Shown: positions 1 to 9,323 of the stretch, piece by piece
How the letters are laid out: the number at the start of each line of letters is the position of its first letter
Numbering within the stretch: the first letter of the stretch is position 1
Assembly: GCA_000999315.1 (NCBI GenBank)
Contig: LCFW01000005.1
Coordinates: 1 to 64,000, forward strand
DNA: 64,000 nt
Source: Candidatus Peregrinibacteria bacterium GW2011_GWF2_43_17
GTDB taxonomy: Bacteria; Patescibacteriota; Gracilibacteria; UBA1369; UBA12470
Direction: 5' to 3'
The notes under the pieces: generated by a model
Seen by the model: the letters and a program-made list of their open reading frames with translations, nothing else
Database searches by the model: none
Told to the model about the DNA's origin: nothing
Translations under genes and position numbers: made by a program

Positions 1-406
1 TGATCGTCACCTCCTGTTCATCGGCCGTCCCGGGACGGCCGATCTTACAATCTCTTACATAAGTTATCAGCGTATGTTTGCTCATTACTTCGACTTTCTT
101 CGCCCACAACTTTGCCGTCTCCTTCGTCGCTATTGTCACAACAGGCCTGACGGCTCCAAGCCCTTTCTTCTCGGCAACCTCAAGCAACTCCGGCTTATCT
201 TCTATATGCTTCATGATACGCAAACATTCGTTGACTTTCTCGTGATTCATTCCCGCCAACTTAGCCGCGTACTCATAAATACTTGAGAATCGCTTCTTCT
301 TCCAAATCTCCTCCCTCGCTATCTCCGGCAGTAGCATTTCGCACCGTCTCAGCCAATATTTCGCATTCTTCCCATACTTCACAAATTCCGCATGTATGTT
401 TTTCAT
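1..406 (-). CDS. HNH endonuclease family protein, N-terminal part (C-terminus beyond window)
   Basis: Reverse-complement translation MKNIHAEFVKYGKNAKYWLRRCEMLLPEIAREEIWKKKRFSSIYEYAAKLAGMNHEKVNECLRIMKHIEDKPELLEVAEKKGLGAVRP... closely matches the ORF at 17801-18634; absent from the ORF track because it runs off the edge. Confidence 0.85.
   Translation of the reverse strand, partial: MKNIHAEFVKYGKNAKYWLRRCEMLLPEIAREEIWKKKRFSSIYEYAAKLAGMNHEKVNECLRIMKHIEDKPELLEVAEKKGLGAVRPVVTIATKETAKLWAKKVEVMSKHTLITYVRDCKIGRPGTADEQEVTI
20..43. repeat. 24-bp perfect palindrome containing GGCCGTCCCGGGACGGCC, copy 1
   Basis: ATCGGCCGTCCCGGGACGGCCGAT, in-frame in the HNH CDS. Confidence 0.95.
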
Positions 407-560
407 ATTTTCGTGATTATTTTCTGTCAACTATATACCACTTCAACAGGAGGAAATCCACCATCTCGACTGGACTTTTCGCGCAGTGATGGCGCGCTCA
501 CCTTTTTCGCGTTGCGGTATGCCGAATTTGTATCGGAATTTCGCAATATTTCACGAAACA
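407..560 (-). promoter_or_regulatory. conserved leader upstream of the HNH gene (copy 1)
   Basis: Shares aaggtgagcg-cCATCAC...AGTCCAGTCG...TGGTGGATTTyCTCCTGTTG...TGGTATAt with 17680-17785. Confidence 0.6.
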
Positions 561-744
561 ACCTTGTGCGTTGCGCGGTCAAGGTTTTGATGTAAAAATC
601 GCCTCCGCCACCACGTTGTAGCACGCCGAATTCGTGTCGGAATTTCGTACCACCTCGCAAAAAAAAACCACACGCCACAATTCTCGCCATTACGGCACGT
701 GAAATTTATGGCAGATTTGCATCGCAAACCCCGCGACACCAACA

Positions 745-1878
745 TTACAAGCTCCCCTTCAGTTCCTCCACCATATCCAACTTTTCCCAGGTGAACTCAG
801 GCAAATCTCTTCCAAAATGCCCATAAGATGCGGTTTTCTTGAAAATCGGTCTCCTCAATTGATATTTTTCAATGATTCCGCCCGGAGTTAGATCGAATTT
901 TTCACGAATAAGCTGGACGATTTTTTCATCCGGTAGTTTGCCGGTACCAAAAGTTTCCACAAATATGCTCAAAGGTTCACGAACGCCAATGGCATAAGAA
1001 ACTTGTACCTCGCATTTATCGGCAATATCGGCTCCAACGATATTTTTCGCAACGTGCCTGCAAGCATAAGCGGCGCTTCTGTCGACTTTTGTCGGATCTT
1101 TACCTGAGAAACATCCTCCGCCATGTCTGCCCATACCTCCGTAAGTATCAACGATGATTTTTCTGCCTGTAAGACCGCTGTCGCCCGGAGGCCCGCCGAT
1201 TATAAACATACCCGTTGGGTTGATATGAAAAACTGTTTTATCATCAACCAGATTGCCACAGACGGGCTTGATGATTTGTTCGATCATATCCATTTTAATG
1301 CGATCATGAGTTGCTTCCGGTCCATGTTGCGTAGAAATAACAACCGTATGAATTCTCTTTGGCTTGCCGTTTTCGTATTCGACTGTGACTTGGCTTTTGC
1401 CATCCGGTCTCAAATAAGTTAAACCTTTCGCTTTTCTGACTTCCGCTAACTTGAGCACCAATTTGTGCGCCATCATTATCGGCATTGGCATAAGTTCCGG
1501 AGTTTCATTAACTGCAAATCCAAACATCATGCCTTGGTCGCCCGCGCCTCCGGTGTTAACACCCATCGCAATGTCAGGACTTTGTTCGTCAATCGCCGTG
1601 ATGACACTGCAAGCTTTGTAATCAAAACCATAAGAAGCATCGTCGTATCCGATTTCCTTAATCGTTTGGCGAGCTATACCGGGGATATCGGCATAACCGT
1701 TTGTCGTGATTTCGCCGGCGAGCAGAACAAGCCCGGTCGTTACGAGCACCTCGCACGCGACGCGACTTTTTGGATCTTGCCTGATCAACGCGTCCAAAAC
1801 GGCATCCGAGATTTGATCCGCGATTTTATCGGGATGCCCTTCGGTGACCGATTCCGAAGTGAACAGATTTGTAGCCAT
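745..1878 (-). CDS. metK: S-adenosylmethionine synthetase
   Basis: Full-length; MetK motifs ([53 protein letters not shown]). Confidence 0.97.
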   Translation of the reverse strand: MATNLFTSESVTEGHPDKIADQISDAVLDALIRQDPKSRVACEVLVTTGLVLLAGEITTNGYADIPGIARQTIKEIGYDDASYGFDYKACSVITAIDEQSPDIAMGVNTGGAGDQGMMFGFAVNETPELMPMPIMMAHKLVLKLAEVRKAKGLTYLRPDGKSQVTVEYENGKPKRIHTVVISTQHGPEATHDRIKMDMIEQIIKPVCGNLVDDKTVFHINPTGMFIIGGPPGDSGLTGRKIIVDTYGGMGRHGGGCFSGKDPTKVDRSAAYACRHVAKNIVGADIADKCEVQVSYAIGVREPLSIFVETFGTGKLPDEKIVQLIREKFDLTPGGIIEKYQLRRPIFKKTASYGHFGRDLPEFTWEKLDMVEELKGSL

Positions 1879-1924
1879 GTTATTTGAATTAAATTAAAAA
1901 AACTTATTCCTTCGAGAGATAAGA

Positions 1925-2030
1925 TTTGCAAACATCTTTCTCCCTTGGGAGGTCGGAATTAGCACCTTTCCCCGCGGGGCGGTTGCTGTGGTTTCATAGG
2001 GCCGAATCCCTCCACCACTCTTGATGCACA
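1925..2030 (-). ncRNA. SAM-I (S-box) riboswitch upstream of metK
   Basis: Reverse complement GCATCAAGAGTGGTGGAGGGATTCGGCCCTATGAAACCACAGCAACC...GGTGCTAATTCCGACC matches the S-box core (ATCAAGAG, GGTGGAGGGA, GGCCC, TGAAAC, CAGCAACC, GGTGCTAATTCC). Confidence 0.93.
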
Positions 2031-2121
2031 ACGCATTTTACATAACAGCGCGATGACGCGCAAGCATTCATTGCGCAATAAATTAAGTAAGCTAATATAT
2101 CAATGCATTTAATAATATCGG

Positions 2122-2844
2122 ATGGATTTATCAATAATACTGCCAACTTTTAACGAAGAGGGTCACATAACGGATTTTATAAACGAGATTAAAAAAAACA
2201 TCCCGGCAGGGACAAGTTATGAAATATTGGTAGTGGATGACAGCAAGGATAAGACGGGAGAAGTGCTTACCGCGAATTTTTCAAAAGATGAAAATGTTAA
2301 AATTTTCTTGCGCAAAAAAAGAGGTCTCGCGACAGCAATTTTGTACGGCATAAACAACGCGAAGGGGAACAGAATTTTATTACTCGATACCGACTTCAAC
2401 CACGATCCGAAACACATTCCGATGATTCTTGAACTCGGCAAATATTTCGATGTTGTAAACGGCTCAAGGTACATTTGGGGAGGCGGCATGGAAAACGCAG
2501 AGAACAGATGGATGGGGAGCAAATTGTTCAACAAATTCGTTGGAGTTTTGCTTGGCGTTAGTACGACCGATAACACCGGCGGATATATAATTTTCAAAAG
2601 AGATCTTCTCGAAAAGCTCGCCCTCGAAAAAATTTTTATCGGCTACGGCGAATTTTGCATAAGGCTTATTTATGGCTTTAAGCTGACAAAAGCTTCGTTA
2701 ATGGAGTTTCCGGTTGTTTATGGTCGAAGAAGAAGCGGAGAGAGCAAGACACATTTCTCGAAATACGTTTTCGTTTATACTTGGGCTGCGATAAAAACAC
2801 TTTTTAATGGTAAAAAACTCCTCAAAATTCATTCCGCAAATTGA
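2122..2844 (+). CDS. glycosyltransferase family 2 (polyprenol-phosphate mannosyltransferase-like)
   Basis: N-terminal LSIILPTFNEEGHI, LLLDTDFNHDP, VNGSRY. Confidence 0.85.
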   Translation: MDLSIILPTFNEEGHITDFINEIKKNIPAGTSYEILVVDDSKDKTGEVLTANFSKDENVKIFLRKKRGLATAILYGINNAKGNRILLLDTDFNHDPKHIPMILELGKYFDVVNGSRYIWGGGMENAENRWMGSKLFNKFVGVLLGVSTTDNTGGYIIFKRDLLEKLALEKIFIGYGEFCIRLIYGFKLTKASLMEFPVVYGRRRSGESKTHFSKYVFVYTWAAIKTLFNGKKLLKIHSAN

Positions 2845-3907
2845 ACCTTGGTTCGACGACGACGAAATAAAAGAACTTACGGAGGTGATGAAATCGACGT
2901 TCGTAACGGAAAGTTCCAAGACGCAAGAACTCGAAGCGATGATCGCGAAATATACGGGGTCGAAATACGTCGTATCTTACATGAACGGGACGATGGCGAT
3001 TTTTGCGGCGTTAAAAACGCTTGGAATTGGAGCCGGAGATGAAGTGATTGTGCCGGATATGACTTTTATAGCGACAGCAAATGCGGTGATCTTAACAGGT
3101 GCGAAACCGGTTTTTTGCGACATAGATCCGGAGACTCTGCAAATGACTCGCGAGCAGGCAGAGAAAAAAATCACATCGCATACAAAAGCAATTATTCCGG
3201 TTCATTTATATGGCGGAGCGGTCCAGATGGACGAAATATTGGAGTTGGCAAAAAAACATAATTTGCACGTTGTCGAAGATGCGGCTCAAGGCATAGGCGT
3301 TAAGCTCAACGGTCGGCACGTAGGTACATTTGGCGATGTCGGGATTCTCTCTTTTTATGGGAATAAAACTATCACAATGGGCGAAGGTGGCATGATTTTG
3401 ACGGCATCAAAAGAGTTGGCCGAAGAGTGTTATGCTTTTAAAAATCATGGACGAAAAATTAAAGGGATTTTTACTCATGAAAAAATCGGCTACAACTTCA
3501 GCACGACGGATTTAAATGCGGCGATCGGCATCGCCCAAATGCGCAAACTCGACAAAGTGATAAAAAGGAAAAAAGAGATCATGGATATGTATAAAAAACT
3601 TTTGAAAAACGTTTACTTGTACGACTATCCGAAAAATGTTGATTGCGTCCCGTGGTTTACGAGCATCAAAGTTGAAAATCCGGAAAAACTCGCTGCGTTC
3701 ATGAAAGAAAATAATATCGGGATGAGGAGGTTTTTCTATCCGTTACACCTGCAACCTTGTTATAAAAACGAAGTGTTTGGCGCGGATGAATTCCGCAACT
3801 CGACAGATGCTTACGAACATGGAATATCATTGCCTTCAAGCGCAACACTGGAAGACGAACAAGTAGAATTTGTAGCCTCGAAAATAAATGATTTCTATAA
3901 AGGGTAA
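2807..3907 (+). CDS. DegT/DnrJ/EryC1/StrS aminotransferase
   Basis: EVIVPDMTFIATANAV, VVEDAAQGIGV, SFYGNKTITMGEGGM (PLP lysine region). Confidence 0.92.
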   Translation: MVKNSSKFIPQIEPWFDDDEIKELTEVMKSTFVTESSKTQELEAMIAKYTGSKYVVSYMNGTMAIFAALKTLGIGAGDEVIVPDMTFIATANAVILTGAKPVFCDIDPETLQMTREQAEKKITSHTKAIIPVHLYGGAVQMDEILELAKKHNLHVVEDAAQGIGVKLNGRHVGTFGDVGILSFYGNKTITMGEGGMILTASKELAEECYAFKNHGRKIKGIFTHEKIGYNFSTTDLNAAIGIAQMRKLDKVIKRKKEIMDMYKKLLKNVYLYDYPKNVDCVPWFTSIKVENPEKLAAFMKENNIGMRRFFYPLHLQPCYKNEVFGADEFRNSTDAYEHGISLPSSATLEDEQVEFVASKINDFYKG

Positions 3908-5837
3908 AACAATTGACCGGATTGTCATTGTCGCAGGGTTGTCAACGTTGATCTGCGCAATTTTATCGAGATATTTTGATAACTACTTGTTGAATTTTGC
4001 GAGGACGGTGAGCGGAATAATTTTCATTCTGACTTCCGGCTGGCCATACATGAATTTGCTCGATAAGAATGGCAAGATTAGGACGTCGATTAGGGCGCTT
4101 TTCACCGTGGCGATTTCGTTGTTTTTGATATATCCGGCCGGACTCATAAACGTCATAATCGAAGGAAAGACCGATATATACGGGGAGCATCTCGCCGGAT
4201 TTATCGCGGTACTTTTTGCGATCTCCATCGTGGGATTTTTGGTGCAAAAAATTCTTAAAATAAAACTCTCCGATATCAAAATAGAAGAAGATAAAAAATA
4301 TCTTTTGATTCTCGCCGGAATATTTTTAACAGGGTTGGTTCTGCGAATTGTGAATCTCGGAGCGGCAAATCTCAACGGAGATGAGGTGGACATGGGAGCT
4401 GGGATTTACGATCTTGTGGACGGGATGGTGGCGGGGAGGAACGCATATTTCATTTCGCAAGTTGCACATTCGCCATTGGGCTTTTACATAGGACATGCTT
4501 TTTACAATTTGTTTGAGCCGAGAGGTTTTTACGAAATGGCAGATTGGATGATAAGAGCTCCGCAGGTGATTATGGGGATGTTGGTTATATTCGGGACGTA
4601 TGTTCTCGCGAAGATGTTGATAAAACCCGAAAACAAATGGGCGATACTGATACCGCCATCAATTATTGCCATAAGCAGTTATTCGAACTTCGCATCGAGA
4701 TTGGCGATTTTCCAAGATTTGAACTCTTTGGATTTCTTTTTGATAGCGACATTGTTGGCGATCCTGTTGTTTAGAAAAGAGAAAAGCAATTTGAATGCGC
4801 TGATGATTGGAATTATGTTCGGGATATTATTAATGGTTAAATTTACCGGGGTGGTTCTGCTTCCACTGCTTTTGATTTTCTATAAAGACTGGAAGAAAAT
4901 CTTGCCTGCGCTTCTCGTAATCCTGGTCATTTTTTCTCCAGTAATCGCTTACAACATTGGCGCATATTTTACGACCGGGTACATGGATGTGCCGTTCTCG
5001 AAAATAGCGAATTTGATCGGTATAGACGCGAAGTCATTGATGAATCCGGGTACGGGAGTGGATACGATGTATTCTGGTGAATTTAGGAACCCGCTTCTTA
5101 CGCTCGTCGAGCTGCCTTTCTCGTTAATAGACGAATGGGGCTATGCGTTTGCACTGTTGTTCGCGTGGAGTTTGTTCGCGAGTTTGAAAAACAAGGAATG
5201 TCGAATTTTGATCGCTGTGATATTGTTGGAAATACTGTTTTACGACTTAAACGGATTTAGGACTTATTATTTATCATTTCTTTCGGTACTTTGCGCGGTT
5301 TTGGTCGGCACAAATTTTGTTAAAAATAAAAAAACAAAAATCGGGATATTGTCAGCTGCGGCGATTTTCACGCTAATATTCAATATCAATACGAATATTC
5401 TTTTAAAGGAGGCGGATGTATTAAAAGAGCATGGCAGGTCGGGGGATGACGATGTTTTCCAAATAGAATGGCACAATCAATTCGAAGACACTTTTTCTTA
5501 TGGCGCATATTCGTTTTTAAACGACCGCGGCTGGGACGAATTGCAGGTTTTTCTCGATGCGAATACAGATGAAAACACCAAGTTGATTCTGGACGAAGAT
5601 TTGAATTATCCCGATATAAAATGGTACTTGTGCATTGATGACATCATTCGGGAGTATTATGGCGATCCTAATTACAAAGAAGCTTATACTTATGAATATT
5701 TCGCGACACCTCCGTCGGAGCTGGAACCGACGGAAATTTTAATTTCGAAAACGAAATACGACATTTCGGATGCGCGCGAAAACTTGGTATACGACATGCA
5801 TGGGAATATCGAATTTTATGTATACTTGCCGGACTGA
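3888..5837 (+). CDS. multi-pass membrane glycosyltransferase, GT39/PMT/ArnT-like
   Basis: Many TM segments; acidic loop LNGDEVDMGAGIYDL typical of the GT-C fold. Confidence 0.75.
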   Translation: MISIKGKTIDRIVIVAGLSTLICAILSRYFDNYLLNFARTVSGIIFILTSGWPYMNLLDKNGKIRTSIRALFTVAISLFLIYPAGLINVIIEGKTDIYGEHLAGFIAVLFAISIVGFLVQKILKIKLSDIKIEEDKKYLLILAGIFLTGLVLRIVNLGAANLNGDEVDMGAGIYDLVDGMVAGRNAYFISQVAHSPLGFYIGHAFYNLFEPRGFYEMADWMIRAPQVIMGMLVIFGTYVLAKMLIKPENKWAILIPPSIIAISSYSNFASRLAIFQDLNSLDFFLIATLLAILLFRKEKSNLNALMIGIMFGILLMVKFTGVVLLPLLLIFYKDWKKILPALLVILVIFSPVIAYNIGAYFTTGYMDVPFSKIANLIGIDAKSLMNPGTGVDTMYSGEFRNPLLTLVELPFSLIDEWGYAFALLFAWSLFASLKNKECRILIAVILLEILFYDLNGFRTYYLSFLSVLCAVLVGTNFVKNKKTKIGILSAAAIFTLIFNINTNILLKEADVLKEHGRSGDDDVFQIEWHNQFEDTFSYGAYSFLNDRGWDELQVFLDANTDENTKLILDEDLNYPDIKWYLCIDDIIREYYGDPNYKEAYTYEYFATPPSELEPTEILISKTKYDISDARENLVYDMHGNIEFYVYLPD

Positions 5838-5878
5838 AGCTGGTAAAATTTAACAGCTTTAAACTTCACTTTTTTAAT

Positions 5879-7189
5879 ATGAAAATCGCTGTAATCGGAA
5901 CTGGATATGTCGGGCTGGTGACAGGCACTTGTTTGGCCGAATTGGGCAACAGTGTAGTTTGCGTAGACATAGATGAGTCGAAAATCTCCAAGCTGAAAAA
6001 GGGAGACATCCCGATATACGAACCGGGCTTATCGGAACTTACCGTGAGAAACTTCAAAGAGGGGCGACTTAAATTCACAACAGATTCGAAAAAAGCGATA
6101 CAAGATAGCGAAGTGGTATTCAGCGCAGTTGGAACTCCGCCGGACAAAGATCACAAAGCCGATTTAACGGCCGTGAAAAAAGTTGCGGAAACATTTGGTA
6201 AAAACATTAACGGCTACAAGGTTTTTGTGAACAAATCAACGGTACCGGTTGGCACGAGCGAAATGGTTTACGAAATCATCGCGAAAGAGTCGAAAAACAA
6301 ATACAAATTCGACGTGGTAGACAACCCGGAATTTTTGCGCGAAGGCACCGCTGTAAAAGATTTCATGAACCCGGACAGAGTCGTAGTCGGAATTCGTAAA
6401 AACACAGAAAAGGCGAAAGAGGTTATGGAGAAAGTTTACTCCCCATTGGTAAGAGCGGGCAGGCCACTTATGTTTACGGATATTCACAGTGCGGAGATCA
6501 TTAAATACGCATCGAACTCATTTTTGGCCACGAAAATTTCTTTTATAAACGAAGTTGCGAATTTCTGCGAATTGGTCGGTGCGGACGTGAAAGAAGTAGC
6601 GAAAGGAATGGGTCTCGATGACAGAATCGGCCCGAGATTTCTTCATGCGGGTATAGGATACGGAGGCAGCTGTTTCCCAAAAGACGTACAAGCTTTTATT
6701 AAAACCGGCGAAGACAAGGGGTACGAGTTCCAAATATTAAACGCGGTTGAAAATGTTAACAGATCGCAAAAGACAAAAATTCTAAAAAATTTAACAAAGG
6801 AAATTCCGGACCTGAAAAACAAAGTAATCGCAATTTGGGGGTTGGCTTTTAAGCCGAAAACTGACGATATGCGCGAAGCTCCATCAATCAATATAATAAA
6901 CGGTATCTTGGATGCCGGAGGAGTTGTGAACGCCTTCGACCCGGTTGCCATGGAAAACGCAAAAAAACTTTTCAAAAAAGATACAGTCAATTTCTGTGAC
7001 ACGCCTCATAAAGCGGCAAAAGGAGCGGACGCACTATTGATTCTTACGGAATGGGATGAGTTCAGAGCTGTTGATTTGAAAAAAATAAAAGAGTTGATGA
7101 GAGGTAGTTTAATTTGTGACGGAAGAAATATTTACAATCCGGCGGAAGTTAAAAAGATAGGCTTCAAATATAAATCAATCGGAAGATGA
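5879..7189 (+). CDS. UDP-glucose 6-dehydrogenase
   Basis: IAVIGTGYVGLVTGTCLAELGN, GIGYGGSCFPKDVQA, WGLAFKPKTDDMREAPS. Confidence 0.95.
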   Translation: MKIAVIGTGYVGLVTGTCLAELGNSVVCVDIDESKISKLKKGDIPIYEPGLSELTVRNFKEGRLKFTTDSKKAIQDSEVVFSAVGTPPDKDHKADLTAVKKVAETFGKNINGYKVFVNKSTVPVGTSEMVYEIIAKESKNKYKFDVVDNPEFLREGTAVKDFMNPDRVVVGIRKNTEKAKEVMEKVYSPLVRAGRPLMFTDIHSAEIIKYASNSFLATKISFINEVANFCELVGADVKEVAKGMGLDDRIGPRFLHAGIGYGGSCFPKDVQAFIKTGEDKGYEFQILNAVENVNRSQKTKILKNLTKEIPDLKNKVIAIWGLAFKPKTDDMREAPSINIINGILDAGGVVNAFDPVAMENAKKLFKKDTVNFCDTPHKAAKGADALLILTEWDEFRAVDLKKIKELMRGSLICDGRNIYNPAEVKKIGFKYKSIGR

Positions 7190-8178
7190 GAGTATTGGTT
7201 ACAGGAGCGGCCGGTTTCATAGGCTCGCATACGGTGCGAGCTCTTTTGAAAGATGGCAACGAGGTCGTCGGAGTGGACGATTTTAACGACTATTATGATC
7301 CCGAGATAAAAAGAAAAAACATCGCTGAGTTCCTGGACGACGCTCGATTCAAAATTGAAAAAGCGGACATACGAAACGAGCAAGAAATGATGCGAATATT
7401 TAAAAAATATACTCCGGAAAGAGTGATACATTTGGCGGCCAGGGCTGGGGTCAGACCATCCATAAAAGATCCGATTTTATATCACGACGTGAACGTTAAT
7501 GGGACGTTGAATATTCTTGGTGCGGCTCAATCAATAGGTGTTAAAAATTTCGTATTTGCGTCAAGTTCGTCGGTTTATGGCGGGCTCGAAGCAACGCCTT
7601 TTTGCGAATCAGCATGGCCGTTAAATCCGATATCTCCTTACGCCGCGACAAAACTCGGAGGCGAAAATCTTTGCAGATATTTCCATGAGCAGTTTGGAAT
7701 GAGTACGACGTGTCTGAGATTTTTCACCGTTTACGGTCCATCCGGCAGGCCGGACATGGCGCCTTATATGTTTACAAAATCAATACTCGAAGGTACGCCG
7801 ATTAACAGGTTCGGAAAGGGCGATACGAAACGCGATTACACTTTTGTCGAAGACATCGTTAGCGGGGTTGTTTCGGCGATAAAAACGCCACTCGGATATG
7901 AAATAATCAACTTGGGTAACAACCAACCGATTGAGTTAAACGAGTTCATCGGAACTATCGAAAAAGTTCTTGGCAAAAAGGCGAAAATCAACGAATTGTC
8001 GGAAGCCGAAGGAGATGTGAAAATCACATACGCCGACATTGAAAAAGCGAAAAAACTGTTGCAGTACAATCCTAAAACGAAAATCGAAGAAGGAATGCGA
8101 AAATTCGCGGAATGGTACGTAGGGTCTGCGCACACTATTGGTTCCGAATTGGTTAAAGAAGAAATTGTCCAGATTTGA
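7186..8178 (+). CDS. NAD-dependent epimerase (UDP-glucuronate 4-epimerase-like)
   Basis: TGAAGFIGSH, ASSSSVYG, YAATKLGGE; last ~20 codons lie in an inverted-repeat element. Confidence 0.9.
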   Translation: MRVLVTGAAGFIGSHTVRALLKDGNEVVGVDDFNDYYDPEIKRKNIAEFLDDARFKIEKADIRNEQEMMRIFKKYTPERVIHLAARAGVRPSIKDPILYHDVNVNGTLNILGAAQSIGVKNFVFASSSSVYGGLEATPFCESAWPLNPISPYAATKLGGENLCRYFHEQFGMSTTCLRFFTVYGPSGRPDMAPYMFTKSILEGTPINRFGKGDTKRDYTFVEDIVSGVVSAIKTPLGYEIINLGNNQPIELNEFIGTIEKVLGKKAKINELSEAEGDVKITYADIEKAKKLLQYNPKTKIEEGMRKFAEWYVGSAHTIGSELVKEEIVQI

Positions 8179-8393
8179 GGCACGAGGAGCAACGTGTACC
8201 TGTTGGTACGCTAGCGACGAGTAACGAAAAAGATGAATAATTTCTTCTTTAACCCTCCGGGAATAAGCAGATTTTAAGCATTTCTGCGTCACTCCTCCTC
8301 GTAATACTTTCCAGTATCACTTCGTCGTCGTTCCTTGAACTGCTATAATATCTGCGATATTCCAATCGAAACCAATAGTGTGCACAGACCCTA
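8120..8393. mobile_element. ~274-bp element with ~32-bp terminal inverted repeats (copy A): MITE-like or invertible promoter
   Basis: Left 8120-8152 TAGGGTCTGCGCACACTATTGGTTCCGAATTGG; reverse complement of right 8362-8393 TAGGGTCTGTGCACACTATTGGTTTCGATTGG; right module shared with 38287-38371. Confidence 0.8.
8341..8349 (+). promoter_or_regulatory. extended -10 promoter-like site inside element A
   Basis: TGCTATAAT, conserved in element B at 38319-38327, pointing at the downstream gene. Confidence 0.5.
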
Positions 8394-8405
8394 AAAATAA
8401 ATAAA

Positions 8406-9323
8406 ATGGCAAAAATTTTAGTCACAGGCGGGGCGGGGTTCATAGGGTCGCATATTGCGGAAAAGATGGTTGGGCTTGGGCATGATGTTGTCATCCTCGA
8501 TGATTTCAGTACTGGTAAGGAAGAAAACCTCGCAGGTTTTAAAGACAAAATTAAATTAATAAAAGGAGACGTAAGGGATTTGGTGACGGTTAGGGATGCG
8601 ACGATTGGGATAGATTATATTTCGCACCATGCGGCTCAAATTTACGTCCCGGTCTCAATCGACAGCCCGCGCGATACTCTGGAAGTGAACACGAAAGGGA
8701 CTTTGAATTTGTTGATTGCAGCAAAAGAAAACAACGTGAAAAAAATAACATTTGCGAGTTCAAGCGCAGTATACGGGGATACTGAAAACATACCCGTAAA
8801 AGAAGACGAGCCGCTCCAGCCAATGTCGCCATACGCGGTTTCCAAGGCGATAAGCGAATACTACATAGAAGTTTTCAATAAGTTGTACGGGATGAATGCC
8901 GTGATATTCAGATATTTCAACGTTTTTGGCGAAAGACAAGATCCGCTGTCGCCATATTCCGGCGTCATATCGAGATTCATACAGTTGGCGAAAAAAAACG
9001 AAACAATGGCTATTTATGGAGACGGCAATCAGACGCGAGATTTTATAAACATAAATAGCCTGGTCGAAGCCAATGCGAAAGCGTTGCTCGATGACGGAAT
9101 TACCGGTTTGGAGATAATGAACCTCGGAAGCGGAGAAGAATTAACGATAAACGCCCTCGCCGAATTGATAATAAAAGCCAATAAAAGCGCATCCAAAATC
9201 GCATATTCGCCCGCAAGAGACGGGGATATTTACAGGTCGTGCGCGAACACGGAAAAGATTAAAACAAAGCTGCGCTGGAAAGTGGGAAAAACATTGCTCG
9301 AAAAAATAACAGAAATGTGTTAA
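8406..9323 (+). CDS. NAD-dependent epimerase (UDP-glucose 4-epimerase-like)
   Basis: VTGGAGFIGSHIAEKM, ASSSAVYGD, SPYAVSK. Confidence 0.92.
   Translation: MAKILVTGGAGFIGSHIAEKMVGLGHDVVILDDFSTGKEENLAGFKDKIKLIKGDVRDLVTVRDATIGIDYISHHAAQIYVPVSIDSPRDTLEVNTKGTLNLLIAAKENNVKKITFASSSAVYGDTENIPVKEDEPLQPMSPYAVSKAISEYYIEVFNKLYGMNAVIFRYFNVFGERQDPLSPYSGVISRFIQLAKKNETMAIYGDGNQTRDFININSLVEANAKALLDDGITGLEIMNLGSGEELTINALAELIIKANKSASKIAYSPARDGDIYRSCANTEKIKTKLRWKVGKTLLEKITEMC

Noticed and set aside
427-745. ORFs 427..690, 551..745 on the minus strand
   Set aside because: They lie in a repeat-bearing intergenic region and have unnatural composition; likely noise.
1123-1887. Plus-strand ORFs over metK (1123..1422, 1465..1887)
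   Set aside because: Shadow ORFs opposite a confidently identified metK.
8249-8548. 99-aa minus-strand ORF across element A
   Set aside because: Antisense to the epimerase start and to the repeat element; no protein-like pattern.
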